Assembly (NCBI RefSeq): GCF_050624435.1
Contig: NC_134545.1
Span: 82,905,563 to 82,969,562 of the forward strand
Direction: 5' to 3'
Origin: Tenrec ecaudatus
Lineage: Eukaryota > Chordata > Mammalia > Afrosoricida > Tenrecidae
Length of the DNA stretch: 64,000 nucleotides
Part shown: in pieces, positions 34,181 to 44,722 of the stretch
How positions within the stretch are numbered: position 1 is the stretch's first letter
Layout: every line of letters starts with the position of its first letter
Made by a program: the position numbers and the translations under genes
The notes under the pieces: generated by a model
Database searches by the model: none
Seen by the model: the letters and a program-made list of their open reading frames with translations, nothing else
What the model was told of the DNA's origin: nothing

Positions 34181-35150
34181 CCATATATACTCAAATATAA
34201 GCTGACCTGAGTATAAGCCGAGGTACCTAATTATTACCTGGGAAACCAGAAAAACCGATTGACTCAAGTATAAGTCTAGGGTGGAAAATGCAGAAGCGAT
34301 TGGTGAGTTTCAATAATCAAAACAAATGAAAATAAAATTACTAAAAATTGAGACATCTGTGGGCTAATGTATTTAAATATTTATTTTAAATAAAAAACAA
34401 ATAAAAGAACAAGTCATTTAACATTAGGAAACCAGCACAGTAAGTGGAAAATAGGTTCAATAAAAACAATAAGGTATCAACAATGATACCTTAAGAGTAC
34501 TATTCCCTGAGCTCAATCAGCAACCAAGCTAAAGTGTAAAGAGTTAAAATCCTTCAAAACTGGATTCCTCGTCATCATCCGTATCCCAATGCAGAGCTTC
34601 AGCTGGTTTGAGGTCATCATAGACGCTGTCCTCACTGAGATCGCCGTCATCACCATCACTGCTGTCATTTTCACACAAAGCGCAGTCTTCACTGCCATCC
34701 ACAGCATTACTAATACTACATTTCTGGAAGGCACGTCGCATCATGTCTTCTGGAATGTCTTCCCATGCATCTCGAAGCCACTTTGCTATTAACTCTATGT
34801 CAGGCTTCAAGAGATTTCCTCCTTTTGTCAGTCGGGCTTGTCCAGATGACATCCATTCATGCCATATCCTTCGCACAAGGTCTCTAAAAGGCTTATTCAA
34901 AGATACACTCATAGGATGCCTCTGATTGGTTAGATGTGAGTAAACAAACATTCAAAGCCCTGCAGTGTCAGCGGGCCTCTGAATGAACAACGGAGAAACG
35001 GCAATCACCCACGAGATAACGGGCGCTCGTCCAGTTACCTTGGGGGGGGCCCCAGCAAGATGTTACACCTCACTGGGGTACCACTGACCTGTGGATAAGC
35101 CGAACCCCAGTAGCTCATTTGGTGTTTGGTGAGAGACAGAGAGCCAGTGG
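34181..35150 (-). mobile_element. Pogo/Tigger-like DNA transposon, internally deleted, far terminus damaged
   Basis: The left end begins directly after a TA dinucleotide (34179-34180) with CCATATATACTC, and the repeated motif GTATAAGCCGAGG follows in the first 60 bases. At 35090-35110 the related motif GGATAAGCCGAACCCCAG appears, as near the opposite end of such elements. The expected terminal inverted repeat at the right is not recognisable. The transposase tail lies on the minus strand inside. TA targeting and the transposase remnant fit the Tc1/mariner-pogo superfamily. Confidence 0.75.
34544..34951 (-). pseudogene. C-terminal fragment of a pogo/Tigger-like (DDE) transposase, open for 135 codons
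   Basis: The reading frame contains NKPFRDLVRRIWHEWM, then a KPDIELIAKWLRDAW segment, and RRAFQKCSISNAVDGSED followed by a serine/aspartate/glutamate-rich tail. The 'F..C.ISNA.DG.ED' pattern is characteristic of the end of pogo/Tigger/Jerky-type transposases. The amino-terminal DNA-binding domains and the DDE catalytic core are missing: rightward, the sequence passes directly into what looks like the element's other noncoding end. The frame is a remnant of an internally deleted element. Its openness may only reflect fairly recent insertion. Confidence 0.75.
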
Positions 35151-35629
35151 AGAGGGCCAGAGTGTAGCTCACAAGCTTGCCCCTGATGAGCTCTGCCTAG
35201 CCCGTGAAGGCAGCCCCGGAGACAAGCTGCGGGCTGTGTCCTCCAACCGGAGTGTCTGCGTGCCCAGTGCCACGATGGCTGTACAAGGAAGCCCGTCTTC
35301 AGCCAGGCTTAAGGGTTCTCACGTACTTGACTCTTGTCCAGCCTTATTGTCCACTCATGCTTTCCACACACTCGCTTCCTACCGGACTGTGTGCTCCCAA
35401 GCTCTTTGAGAACCATACCCTCTTCCCTGTCTTTGCCACCCGGTACCCTGGCACGACTAGAATACCCTCCTTGCCTTTTCTCAGCCATTAAGTCCTACCC
35501 ACTGTTGAGTCCCCTCGAGCAAGAACACCCAGGCAGCTGGTCTCCCCGTCAGTTCCTCTGGTGCAGTCTGTCCAGGTGCAAATGGCAGCCAGGTGGCCAG
35601 GGCTGTTTGGCCCTCTCCCTAGTGTTAGC

Positions 35630-35770
35630 AATCTGCTGCTGCAACAAACGGCCACAGCCTCACGGCTGAAAACCACACACATTTATTGACCAGTTCGTGC
35701 CCGGCCTGGCTGGGTGCTCTGCTCAGGGCATCACAAGCCAGGCTGTGTTCTCATGTGGAGCCTTGACTGG
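35630..35770 (-). mobile_element. Possible MaLR-type LTR fragment
   Basis: The stretch 'GCTGCTGCAACAAACGGCC', 'CTGAAAACCACACACATTTA' and 'TGTTCTCATGTGGAGCC' recalls the reverse complement of the 3' end of MaLR LTRs. It is old and short, so the call is weak. Confidence 0.35.
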
Positions 35771-37345
35771 TGACAGATCAGAGTCCCTGCTCATGGGGTT
35801 ATTGTCAGCATTCGGATCCTTGAGCGAAAGGATTGACAGCGTTGTTTTAATGCGCTTGCTGGTCTTCAGCTGAAGGCCACATTCGACCCTTAGAGACTGC
35901 TGCAGTTACTTGTCACACATTGGCCACGTGGTCACTTGCTTCCTGGCAGGCAGCCGAGGAGGGAGAGGTTTTATCTTCCCCTCTTCAGACGGGGCTGTTC
36001 CAGCGGAATCGGCTTGCAGACGAGTCTCCAGCAAACGGAAACCCTGTACTGTAAGTAACCTCTGGGGTTGTTCATCATCCTTCCATGCAGGTTCTGTCTC
36101 TCCTCCGGTAGATTATGGTTTGAGGCCAGGAACCTTCTCCGTCATGGCCACCATAGCCGACACACAGCGGGTCACCATTCAGCGGGACTTGATGAGCCAG
36201 TCAGTTGTGCGGTAGCTGGTTTCAGACCTCGGTTCAAACCTCGACGGTGTCAGATCCCAGGCCCGAGACCTTGGGCCACCTGCTGCCTCTCCTGTGTGCC
36301 TGCTCCTCCTCTGTAGAAAGAGAGACGCGTGGATTTGGAGCTCCGGTTTGTTGGGCTTTCAGTGACGTGGTGGTGTCTTGGGCTACTGAGGCCGTTCCAA
36401 ATGGTTGTGCCCCTCGATGTCCCAGGAGAACTGTCCCCTCGGGTTTCCTGTTCTCATTTCTCTTCGCACTTGCTGAGGACTCTAACCTCCACCTTTTAGT
36501 CAGCAGCCCGGCCCGCTGCCATTGTACCGCCAGGCTGTGTTTTAAGGGGAACAATGCCCGGGAATGCGGGGCTCCCTAAACAGCAGCCGTTACTGCTATG
36601 GGATGCTTTCCTGGGCAGGCGTCCAGCCCGTCTGCCACAGAAAGAGTCAACAACAGACAAATTAATGACGATGCTGGTTTTAGCGAGGTAGCAGGAATCC
36701 GATAAGGAACGAGCTCAAAGGCGAGCACATTCTCTTTCTTCCAACGTTTCCACAGCCCACGGCGAGGGAGGAGCTTCCCCCCCCCCGCCCCCCCCCAAGA
36801 CACGACTGTGCCTGTCACCTGCCCTTGAGTGTAAGAAGCAGCCCCTGAGGAAGGTAGCTCCAATTACAGCCCTGGGCTTGGAGGCACCCTTTCGAGGCAG
36901 ATTGATTTATTGGTCCAGAAACACAGCTCAGCAACCCCCACTCAGGTTTCTGCCTTTGGCAAACTGCCCTTCCGGTGTATCGATCTCCGCATGTGGGTGG
37001 TGTACAGCTTGTTGTCACGATGTATGTGTGTGTGCGTGTGCATGTGTGCGCGTGTGTGCGCGCACGGCTGCCCCAGGGCAGACGCTCCTATCTTGGGGGC
37101 CCTCTCACTGAGAAATGTCCAACCCCTAAGTGGAGGGGAAGCGTACTGCATTTCTTCTTGTGGGAGCTCTAGTTTTATTCTGTTGCTTCTGGGAGGTGGG
37201 GGGGGGGGCGCCAGAAGTGCGCCCCGAGTCCTCTTCACTCGATCTGTGCTTTCTGTTTCTGGATGGTCTTGCAAGGTAAGGAAGAAAACTAGTCTTTGTT
37301 TGGAGCCTATCTGCCAGGCAAAATAGCACTGTTCCCATTAGTCAT
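35771..37345. other. Intergenic stretch, no gene seen
   Basis: Moderately GC-rich with C-runs at 36777-36796 and a TG repeat at 37023-37064. No coding homology recognised. Confidence 0.45.
37023..37064. repeat. (TG)n/(GCGTG)n microsatellite
   Basis: About 40 bases of TG with interspersed CG steps. Confidence 0.85.
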
Positions 37346-37422
37346 CTCAGAAACGGAAGCTCTGGAGAGTGAGGGAGCCTGGCTAAGGTCCAAAGGCGGC
37401 AGAGCCAGACTCCGAACGCAGG
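37346..37422 (-). mobile_element. MIR fragment
   Basis: 'GGAGAGTGAGGGAGCCTGGC' and 'GGCAGAGCCAGACTCCGAAC' are typical of the reversed MIR core. Confidence 0.5.
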
Positions 37423-37499
37423 TCTGTGGGACTCAATGGGCTCCATCACAGGTGGTGGTGGGAGGCGGGCCAGCCACGGCGAGAGAGGACTGCAGAGCA

Positions 37500-37830
37500 T
37501 GTTGAACGGAACACCTGGGGATGTAGGGACACCATCGCAATTGATACCACCAGACCCTTGGATCAGCTGCCATCGGCATCTTGTCAAGGGTCTCTCTCTT
37601 GGGGTCCAGAAGACGATGGACGTGTTCCACTCCTCCATTTTAGCAAGCCTGGCTCCTTCTCCAGGGACTGGTCTCTCCCGAGAACGCATCCAGAATGTGG
37701 GAGATGACGTCTTGCCATTCTGGCTTCCAAGGAGCATTTGGGTTGCTTGTTCTCATGGAGGTCCATCGGACCATCCCTCATCTTGGACAGCACTGTCATT
37801 CAATGCACCCACTCTTCTTCGGTCTCCTTA
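37500..37830 (-). mobile_element. RTE LINE 3' fragment
   Basis: On the minus strand it can be read as QPKCSLEARMARRHLPHSG (with RTE 'PECSLE...RL..FGH' resemblance), then 'RDQSLEKE'. The RTE order 'GGAGAAGGAGCC...TGGAGGAGTGGAACA' is kept. Frameshifts make it non-coding. Confidence 0.65.
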
Positions 37831-38959
37831 GATACGGCCCAATTGTCACACGCACGTGAGGGACTGACTATACCACATTCACCTAGGTGCTCCAAGTGAC
37901 ATTGAATGAGAGGTCGCCACGTGTGGCTGTGCCACTGGACTGAGCATGCAAACATGGTGATGGTGGCGCAGGACCAGGTGGTGCTACTTTCTGTCGTACC
38001 CAGGCTGCGGCCGCTGCCCTCCCCCATCCTCGTTCCCATGTGGGGAAAGGTCATTTGGTGAGGGTTAAAGAGACTTGGGCTCAAAGAGCCACAGTAGACA
38101 ATTTACTGCCCCCTGTAGCCCCCCTCCTCCTTCCTTTCCCTCCTAGTCTAGATGAGGGGGACGAAGGGCGTTACCAGGACTAACGAAGAGCTTCCGTGTC
38201 ATGATGGCGTCAACGCGTTCTACTGTAGGCCAGGTAGTGAGCTAGCTTTCTATCCAAGTGTCATGCACAGACAGAAAACGGCTACAACCAAGGTGGCAAG
38301 TGTAGCGTTTGAGGGATGTTTTAGAAGCGGGACCATCAGACAGCTCAGGCAGCAGAATCTTACCATCACTTAGAGCCCCTTCATCTTTCCTTCCAGCCCA
38401 TCCCGCCTCAAAAGGCCACCCACCACCTACCTCACTTCTAATAAACGGAATTCTCCAGCGCATGCTATTTTGCGCCTGATTTCTTTCCCACGACATCGCA
38501 TTGTCCTGGGTGGTTCCCGCTTGCTCCCGCGGCGTGCGGACCACGTCGTGTGCCGCAGTGTGAACCTACTGCAGTTTACTTACCCATTCTGCGGCTGCTA
38601 GCCTCGCGGAGTGTCCAGTTGGGAGCTGTCAGGCACAGTGCCGCTCTGAGCAGTCTGCTATGTTTCTTATGGAGAACACCCTCAGTGTTTCTGATGGATG
38701 TGTGAGGGGCTTCAAAAAACCTATGGAGAAGTGAGAATGAAAAGATAATGGAATTTCCCAGGAACATTTGGAAGGCCCCTTATACACCTCAAAGGGGGCT
38801 GGCTGGCTCATGGGATGCTTGAGTTTGGGCGGGCCATGTTGGTAAGGAATAGCCACACCCCTTCCGAAAGGAAGGCATTCTTCTCCTGTTTAGGCACAGC
38901 AGCTCTCGGACCAGGCTGACACGTGCTCCTTTGCTTCACCGAAGCCCTCCTCCTCTTGA

Positions 38960-39125
38960 GACTTTCAATATCTCCCTGGGAGACATCCCTGTTGACAAGC
39001 CACATGGAGGAGCTACGCTGATGGAGCCAGAGCCCTGAAGCTGGAGGAGCCACGTGGAGACCCACGACAGCGCTGAGAAGCTTCCACCACCACTGGATCC
39101 ACAAGATCACAGAGAACATCCAGCA
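38960..39125 (+). mobile_element. Partial ERVL/MLT2-like LTR, family A
   Basis: Only the middle of the family is present: GAGACATCCCTGTTGACAAG, the 'GGAGCCAGAGCCCTGAAGCTGG' region and the 'CCACCACTGGATCCACAAG' region in the usual order. Neither terminus is seen, so the start and end are approximate. Confidence 0.6.
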
Positions 39126-39702
39126 CCAAGTCACCCAGTTCTCCGTTCAAGAAAGTGAGGAATGGAGAAAGTGAGAAACTGTCCCTTTTCCAGCCTCTCC
39201 CCGCCTCAAGTCCTCTCATTGTAAAATACACACAAAACCACCCCTGGGAAAAGACAAGACCCAAGTCAGGCGACCAGGCTCCCTCCCATCTTACCCCTGA
39301 AAGACATGTTAATTTCCATCTGGGAACCCGCTGAGAGGTTGGTCTACAGCTCCGATTCCCAAAGGTCTCATCATTGACAACTCTTTTTATTGCATTCCCC
39401 TGAGACCCATTGTTTGGAAGATTTTGGCATACTAAACAAATGTCCTTTGCCCAGCATCATTTAATTACTCTTCCGTGTCTCCTATTAGTTGCAGGCATAT
39501 CACAAGGCCACCCGCTTTACAGAGCTGACATAATTTCAAATAAAACGAGACAAATCCAGTCTGGGGCTCACCTCAGTAGCCTCCTTCACAAAAGCATAGG
39601 CTCTCTGGTGGGCTGTTGAAACTCTGAAAACATGCCACTCCTCCCTCTCTGTGATAGGGAGGCCCCCTCCCCCCTCCTCCCCTAAGAGTCTCTGAGATGA
39701 AG

Positions 39703-39865
39703 AGCCCTGGGGGGCACTGTGGGTTACATGTTGGGCTGTTAACAAGGTTACATGTTGGGCTGCTAACAAGATGAAGCTTTCTACCTCCGTCCAGAGGGAC
39801 AGTCTCCAGGCAGTTGTACCCTGTCCGGTAGGGTTGATATTAGAACAGACTTGATGCCAGCGGAA
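39703..39865 (+). mobile_element. AfroSINE with tandem duplication of its head
   Basis: 'AGCCCTGGGGGGCACTGTGG' is followed by two copies of 'GTTACATGTTGGGCTG', then 'AAGATGAAGCTTTCTACC' and a 'GATGCCAGCGG' tail; the B-box region is deleted. Confidence 0.75.
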
Positions 39866-40026
39866 GCTTTAAGACCTTGTCCATGTCTGAAACACTCTGA
39901 TTTTTTGCCCACTAAATACTTCCATGCACAGGTTATTTGTAAGTCATTTGGACCAGACCAGGTCTTTGTTTTAAACAAAAGTTCAGAGCCCTGCCCTTTT
40001 TCTATGGGTTGATAAGATAGGAAGAT

Positions 40027-40521
40027 TGTGGCAGTTACATAATCCACTGTCAACTCGAGCAATGGGTGGTCTAGCCTGTCCATCAGGTCGCAGCTGGATG
40101 AGCTCATTTGGAAGAGCGATGGAGATAAACAGCTCAATAGAGGCCAGATACACACTCTCCCTATGAGACATTGCTCTTGACAAGCCACATGGAGCTACAC
40201 TGGTGGAGCCAGAGCCCTGGAGCTGGATGAGCCACATGGAAACCCCTGCCAGCACTGAGATGCTTACACCACCACTGGATCCACAGGATTCCAACCACTG
40301 GCCTGTGATCTTCCTGCATTCCACGTCATTGTATGTGTTGCATGAGTCTGAAGAGGACTCTATAGACTGGTAACAGACATATGGGCTAATATCAGGCTTA
40401 TGGACTTGATCTGGGCTGGGGTGTTTTCTTAACATACAATTACTTTTGGTATAAAGCTCTTCCTTATACACATAAGGAGACTCTACGAATTTGTTTCTCT
40501 AGTCAACCCAGAGTTAATACA
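40027..40521 (+). mobile_element. ERVL/MLT2-like solo LTR, family A
   Basis: It starts TGTGGCAGTTACATAATCC and ends CAACCCAGAGTTAATACA, the last bases being close to the ACTAATACA end of MLT2-type LTRs. Flanks AAGAT and AGCAT match poorly, so no target duplication is claimed. Confidence 0.75.
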
Positions 40522-40727
40522 AGCATTTTTCAAACGTTAGTCAAGTGACCAGAAAGACTTTAGGCTACTGCTAACACTTGGATGTATGTTACTCTTTCCC
40601 ACTTGGCTGTCTCTGCCTCTGTTTCTGTCTGTCTCTTTCTTGCGATCTCTCCGTCTGTCTGCTTTTCTATCTCACACACATGCCTTCATAGAATACATAC
40701 ACATCTCTTTCTCTCTAGGAGTCATCA

Positions 40728-40900
40728 TTAGGTGACACCGTGGTTGCTTGACTACTAACCAGAAAGTTGGCAGTGCGAACCCGCTCAGAGGCCCCAAGAA
40801 GTCAGGCCTGGCAATCGGCATCCCCAGGATCACAGCCCTGAACACCCTACCAAGCAGTTTGTGCTGCACACACATGGGGCCACCATGCTTCGGAATCGAC
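40728..40900 (+). mobile_element. RTE-tailed tRNA SINE
   Basis: 'TAGGTGACACCGTGGTTGCT', 'GGCAGTGCGAACCCGCTCAG', 'GTCAGGCCTGGCAATCGGC' and 'GCTTCGGAATCGACAG'. Confidence 0.62.
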
Positions 40901-41364
40901 AGTAATAAGCAACATCTCTCTATAAACCTATATAAGCAAAGATGGTATTATACTATCTCTCTCATTTTAATTACCATTTTCCATGCGATGTTTAAAAACA
41001 CTGGTCATTTTAATTTCTCTTTCTGTTCCATATCCCACCGCATACTGCTGCATTCTTCACTCAGTGTGTCTCTCTTTGGGGGCTTTTAGCCACTGCGGTA
41101 CTTGGCTGCTGCATATAGCATGAGCGAATCCCTTTGTACCCAAGTCCTCGGGGACCTCTCTGGTCTTGCCCTTAGGCTAAGTGACAAGAGGCCGACTAGC
41201 TGTGCGGAAGCGTACAGAGGTTGTTCAAGAAGGCTGGTACCACCGTCACTGTCAGCAGGGCCCGTGAGGCCTTCTCACCCGCAGCGGGTGATTTTACTTA
41301 CAAGTAACTCCTCCCATTCTGTCAGTGAAACATGTAAACTTGGTTTTCATCGTATTGAACGGCT

Positions 41365-41567
41365 TCCCGTGGCTGTGGTTGGGTGCATCGAGTTGATCCC
41401 GACTCACCTTGACTGTGGGACGGAGCAGAGTGGCTCCAGAGGGATCGCTGGGCTGTTCTCTTGACCGGAGTGGATCGCCAGGTCTGCTCTCCCTCAGAAT
41501 TGCCGGTGGGTTCAAACCTCTGACCTCTGGGTCAGCAGCCAATTGCTTCACTCTCGCAACACCAGAT
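41365..41567 (-). mobile_element. AfroSINE, old
   Basis: 'GGTTGGGTGCATCGAGTTGA', 'CGACTCACCTTGACTGTGGG' and 'GGTGGGTTCAAACCTCTGAC' in minus order. Confidence 0.7.
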
Positions 41568-41587
41568 TCTAATTTTGATTCTTCCCC

Positions 41588-41768
41588 AGTCGAGTTCAAA
41601 CCCATCCCATCAAGTCCGTTCTGAGTCGTGGTAACCCCATATCAGGTTTCCCAGGCTGTAAATCGTTACAGGAGCAGACAGCCTCATTTTTCTCCTAACG
41701 AATGGCTGGTGGGTTTGAATCCCTGACCTTGCAGTCCAGTTAGTGGCTCAGTGCTTATCCAACAACAT
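41588..41768 (-). mobile_element. AfroSINE, old
   Basis: 'CGAGTTCAAACCCATCCCAT', 'GGTTTCCCAGGCTGTAAATC' and 'GGTGGGTTTGAATCCCTGAC', ending 'GTGCTTATCCAAC'. Confidence 0.75.
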
Positions 41769-41777
41769 TAAAACCAA

Positions 41778-41808
41778 TTAATAATAATAACAACAACAAC
41801 AACAACAA
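41778..41808. repeat. (AAT)n(AAC)n tract between SINEs
   Basis: AATAATAATAAC followed by AAC units, at the end of a SINE. Confidence 0.85.
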
Positions 41809-41810
41809 AG

Positions 41811-41880
41811 AATTACAGTCTCAGAAACCCACTGGGGCAGCACTACTCTGTCCTGAGGGTTGCCAGGAGCTGGAATGAAA
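41811..41880 (+). mobile_element. AfroSINE 3' end only
   Basis: 'AATTACAGTCTCAGAAACCC', 'CTACTCTGTCCTGAGGGTTG' and 'GAGCTGGAATG' are the sense 3' end, flanked by AAC and AAAAC repeats. Confidence 0.75.
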
Positions 41881-41905
41881 AACAAAACAAAACAAAACAA
41901 AAGAA
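41880..41905. repeat. (AAAAC)n tract
   Basis: Five AACAA-type units between two SINE pieces. Confidence 0.85.
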
Positions 41906-42058
41906 AAACCCCAAACCAAATCAAGTTCGCGGCCATTGAGTCACGGTCAACTCACAGCGATACTGTAGGACAGGAGGGAACGGCCCCTGTGAGTTTCTGA
42001 GACTGTAAACCCTTCTGAGACTGTAAACCCTGGCCTTTCTGAAGCAGAGCTGAGACCT
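41906..42058 (-). mobile_element. AfroSINE with a 19-bp tandem duplication
   Basis: 'AAACCCCAAACCAAATCAAG', 'GTCAACTCACAGCGATACTG', then TTCTGAGACTGTAAACCC twice in a row; the head half is missing. Confidence 0.78.
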
Positions 42059-43094
42059 GCCTACACCGCCATGAGCAGCCTTGTGAGGACCGCGACTCCA
42101 CCAGTCTCCTGCCTCGACAGCACCGGGGAGGTTGTTTTTTCTCTCACAGTTGCTCCCCCTTTGCAGTACCCCTTATTTTGCATGTTGTGCTTCCCTCTTT
42201 CCCTGCAGCCTGTTTTCCCAGCCCCGCAGAATGTGGTCTTGTGCTAGAAGAGTCTTTTCCGTGCCGACTACGTGTCCGGGCTTCCCCTGGGAGCGATATC
42301 CCAGCTCCACGGAACAACTGAGCACTTGTCAAATGCTTTGCAAACGCAACACGTATCTCAAACACCCACGCTCCCCGGGCCTGCGCGCAGGTGCCTTGGT
42401 CAGCCACATCTGTCATTCCCCCAACTCTGACACCCCGATTCTTCCCTAGCCACAAACCTCACATCTCCTGGAGACTCTGGGGCCCATCAGGCAGGAGCAG
42501 CAGGAGAAAGCAGGGCCCGCCCTGTTACTTAACGACTTAACCAGACGGGATTCCGGGCCCTTCAGGGGTCTCCATGATGGCGCTTCAGAGCCCCCCCACC
42601 CCCCGCGCCCCCCTCCCCCGCACTGCTTTGGGGAAATAGGCAACTGTAAATCAGGTGACAATGTGACCCAGACCTCTGTTTCCTTGTGAGTTTTCTATCC
42701 TGGAGTCAGCAGGGGACCCATTCTCAGAGTCATCATGTTGGGGAAGCTCAAGCTTCTTGCTCAGCAGGACCATGTGCTAGTGGTTTGCGGGAGGGTGGGG
42801 GCAGGCACCCCACAGTGCAGGGGCGCCATCTCCATCCTTGGTCTGATCAATAGTACCTTTCAGAGACGGTGAGACAGATGACGGGAAGTCACCACACGGT
42901 GGGAGATCTCCCCTCAGTGAAAAAAACTGCCCTTCCCTCCTCTCCTGTGCTCCTCTGGCTGGTCCTCCTGAGTGGGGGAGGGAGTGGGGCAAGGAGGTTT
43001 GGAGAGGAGCTGCCACCCTTGTGACCCAAGACATGACAGGGGCACTTGGGGCTGTGTGCCCCCTGGTCAGCCCCAGTCCACAGAGACCCTCCAG
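42059..43094. other. GC-rich intergenic stretch, no gene seen
   Basis: C-rich at 42590-42615, with scattered CpG but not enough to call a CpG island by eye. No gene recognised. Confidence 0.4.
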
Positions 43095-43210
43095 GGTCAC
43101 GTAGGACCGTCCCACAAAGTTCCTTTCTGAAGATAGGTCCCCAGGCCTTGTCTTCTTTTGTTTGGCGGGTGGACTTGAGCCTCTTTCTGCTTCAACATTG
43201 CTCCCACCAG
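43095..43210 (-). mobile_element. RTE-tailed SINE fragment, reverse orientation
   Basis: 'TTTCTGAAGATAGGTCCCCA', 'GGCCTTGTCTTC' and 'GGGTGGACTTGAGCCTCTT' follow the reversed body and tRNA-like region of this family. Confidence 0.5.
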
Positions 43211-43279
43211 GGCACCTTTAATGCACCATCCCCAAAGCTCAACCAACCCCCTGCCCTCCAGTGGAGCCCTCTCTAGGGG

Positions 43280-43405
43280 GTCCACGACTGTCAGTCAGAG
43301 GGGACAGACACCCTCCTCTTTCTCCCACGGAGCAGTTGGTAGGTTTAAAGCACCATCTTTGCCTTTAGTGATCTAATACCTAATCCACATCACCACCAGG
43401 GTTCT
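43280..43405 (-). mobile_element. AfroSINE, 5' half
   Basis: 'CCTCCTCTTTCTCCCACGG', 'GTTGGTAGGTTTAAAGCACC' and 'CCACATCACCACCAGGGTTC'. Confidence 0.75.
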
Positions 43406-43987
43406 GAAAAGTCCCAATTGAGATGATAAAAGCCCAGGCTTCAAGCCACTGGCTGATGTTAATTAGCACTCAAGGCTAAGGCTAACCTCCACGTCCTATA
43501 ATAACTTATGATACATCCTCTCTGGTACATCCTTTCAAGAGTGTACGTGTAGTTATAAAAAGTAATGCTTTCAGAAAAAAAATTTTTTATGGTACCGAGA
43601 AATGCTTATGACATGAGGTAAAAAGGAAGATGTAAAACCCACATATAGAATATAGAAGAGGATCCTAATTAAATAGAAGACTAGATGGAAATATTGTAAA
43701 TATAATTGTCTCCATAGGCAAGACAACGTGTGAGTTTTTTTCCTTTTTATGATATTCTTAAAAAGTTTTCCTATTTAAGCATTTGTGACTCTTGCTTACT
43801 AAAAAAAAAATCATTCCTATTTTTCAAAGCCAAGCGTGATGTGACTGGCTTCAGTGCTCTGAGTCTTTTGCATATCCTTAATTGCTCTTCAGTGGGCTCT
43901 CTGACACGTGTGCACAAAGGGTGGGCCATGGAGGTGAACGAGCAGCCGAGTGGGAGAGTGTTTAGACATCTCTTTCTATGGGAGTTA

Positions 43988-44140
43988 TGGAGGTTCGGTG
44001 GCACTGTGTGTTGGGTGATGGGCTGCTAACTAAAAGGTGCCAAGTTCAAACCCACCAGCTTCGCCATGCAAACATGATGAGGCTGCCTGCTTCCATAATT
44101 ATTGACAACTCAGAATCCACTCCATGGCTGGGAGGGTGTT
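43988..44140 (+). mobile_element. AfroSINE with large internal deletion
   Basis: 'GGAGGTTCGGTGGCACTGTG', 'GCCAAGTTCAAACCCACCAG' then 'TTATTGACAACTCAGAATCC' joined to the tail. Confidence 0.75.
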
Positions 44141-44185
44141 TTCTGTTTTGGCTCGGTTTTGGTTTTCACTACAGAAAGGAGCCAG

Positions 44186-44398
44186 CCCTTGGAGCCCTGG
44201 TGTTGTCGTGGTTACCCACTGAGCTGCAAACTGAGAGCTCAGCAGTTCAAAACCACCAGCCGCTCCTCGGGAGAAAAAGATTAGACTTTCTGCTCCCAGT
44301 AGAGTTACGGTCTTGGGAGACCCACAGGAGCAGTTGACCCCCTCCTGTAGTGTTCCTATGACTCAGAATTGACTCGATGGCCATGAGTTTTGCCCCAT
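44186..44398 (+). mobile_element. AfroSINE, full length
   Basis: 'TTGGAGCCCTGGTGTTGTCG', 'CTCAGCAGTTCAAAACCACC' and 'AATTGACTCGATGGCCATGA' with 'GTTTTG' tail. Confidence 0.88.
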
Positions 44399-44561
44399 TC
44401 AGCATGGTCTTCTTTTTAGTTTATTACTGCTTATTTGTCTTTTGGCAGTTGGGAAATCTTTTGAGAAAAGGAAATCTCAGATAAAGTGGACCCTCACTGA
44501 ATTTTCAATAAAAATTTAAAAAGTCAGTTGCACCCACGGGGGGAGCACTTCACCTAATATA

Positions 44562-44695
44562 GGAATCTCTGGGTGACATCTAACATGTAGCTGCTAATCT
44601 GAAAGTTTCGAAGTTTGAGTCCACTCCAAGGTACCCCAGAAGAAAGCCTGTGCCAGAGTAACCAGCCTCTGACAACACGTGGGGTACGTAGGCGC
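44562..44695 (+). mobile_element. RTE-tailed tRNA SINE, 5' part
   Basis: 'ATCTCTGGGTGACATCTAAC', 'AGTTTCGAAGTTTGAGTCCA' and 'ACCCCAGAAGAAAGCCTGTG' are the tRNA-like head and the start of the body. Confidence 0.62.
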
Positions 44696-44722
44696 AATTG
44701 TACCGCGATCATATATTCAGAT

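Noticed and set aside
33652-34194. 180-codon minus-strand frame
   Set aside because: No domain, no homology recognised, and the frame starts inside the left end of a DNA transposon.
42580-42620. Possible CpG island or promoter
   Set aside because: The stretch is C-rich with few CpG pairs, and no gene starts nearby.
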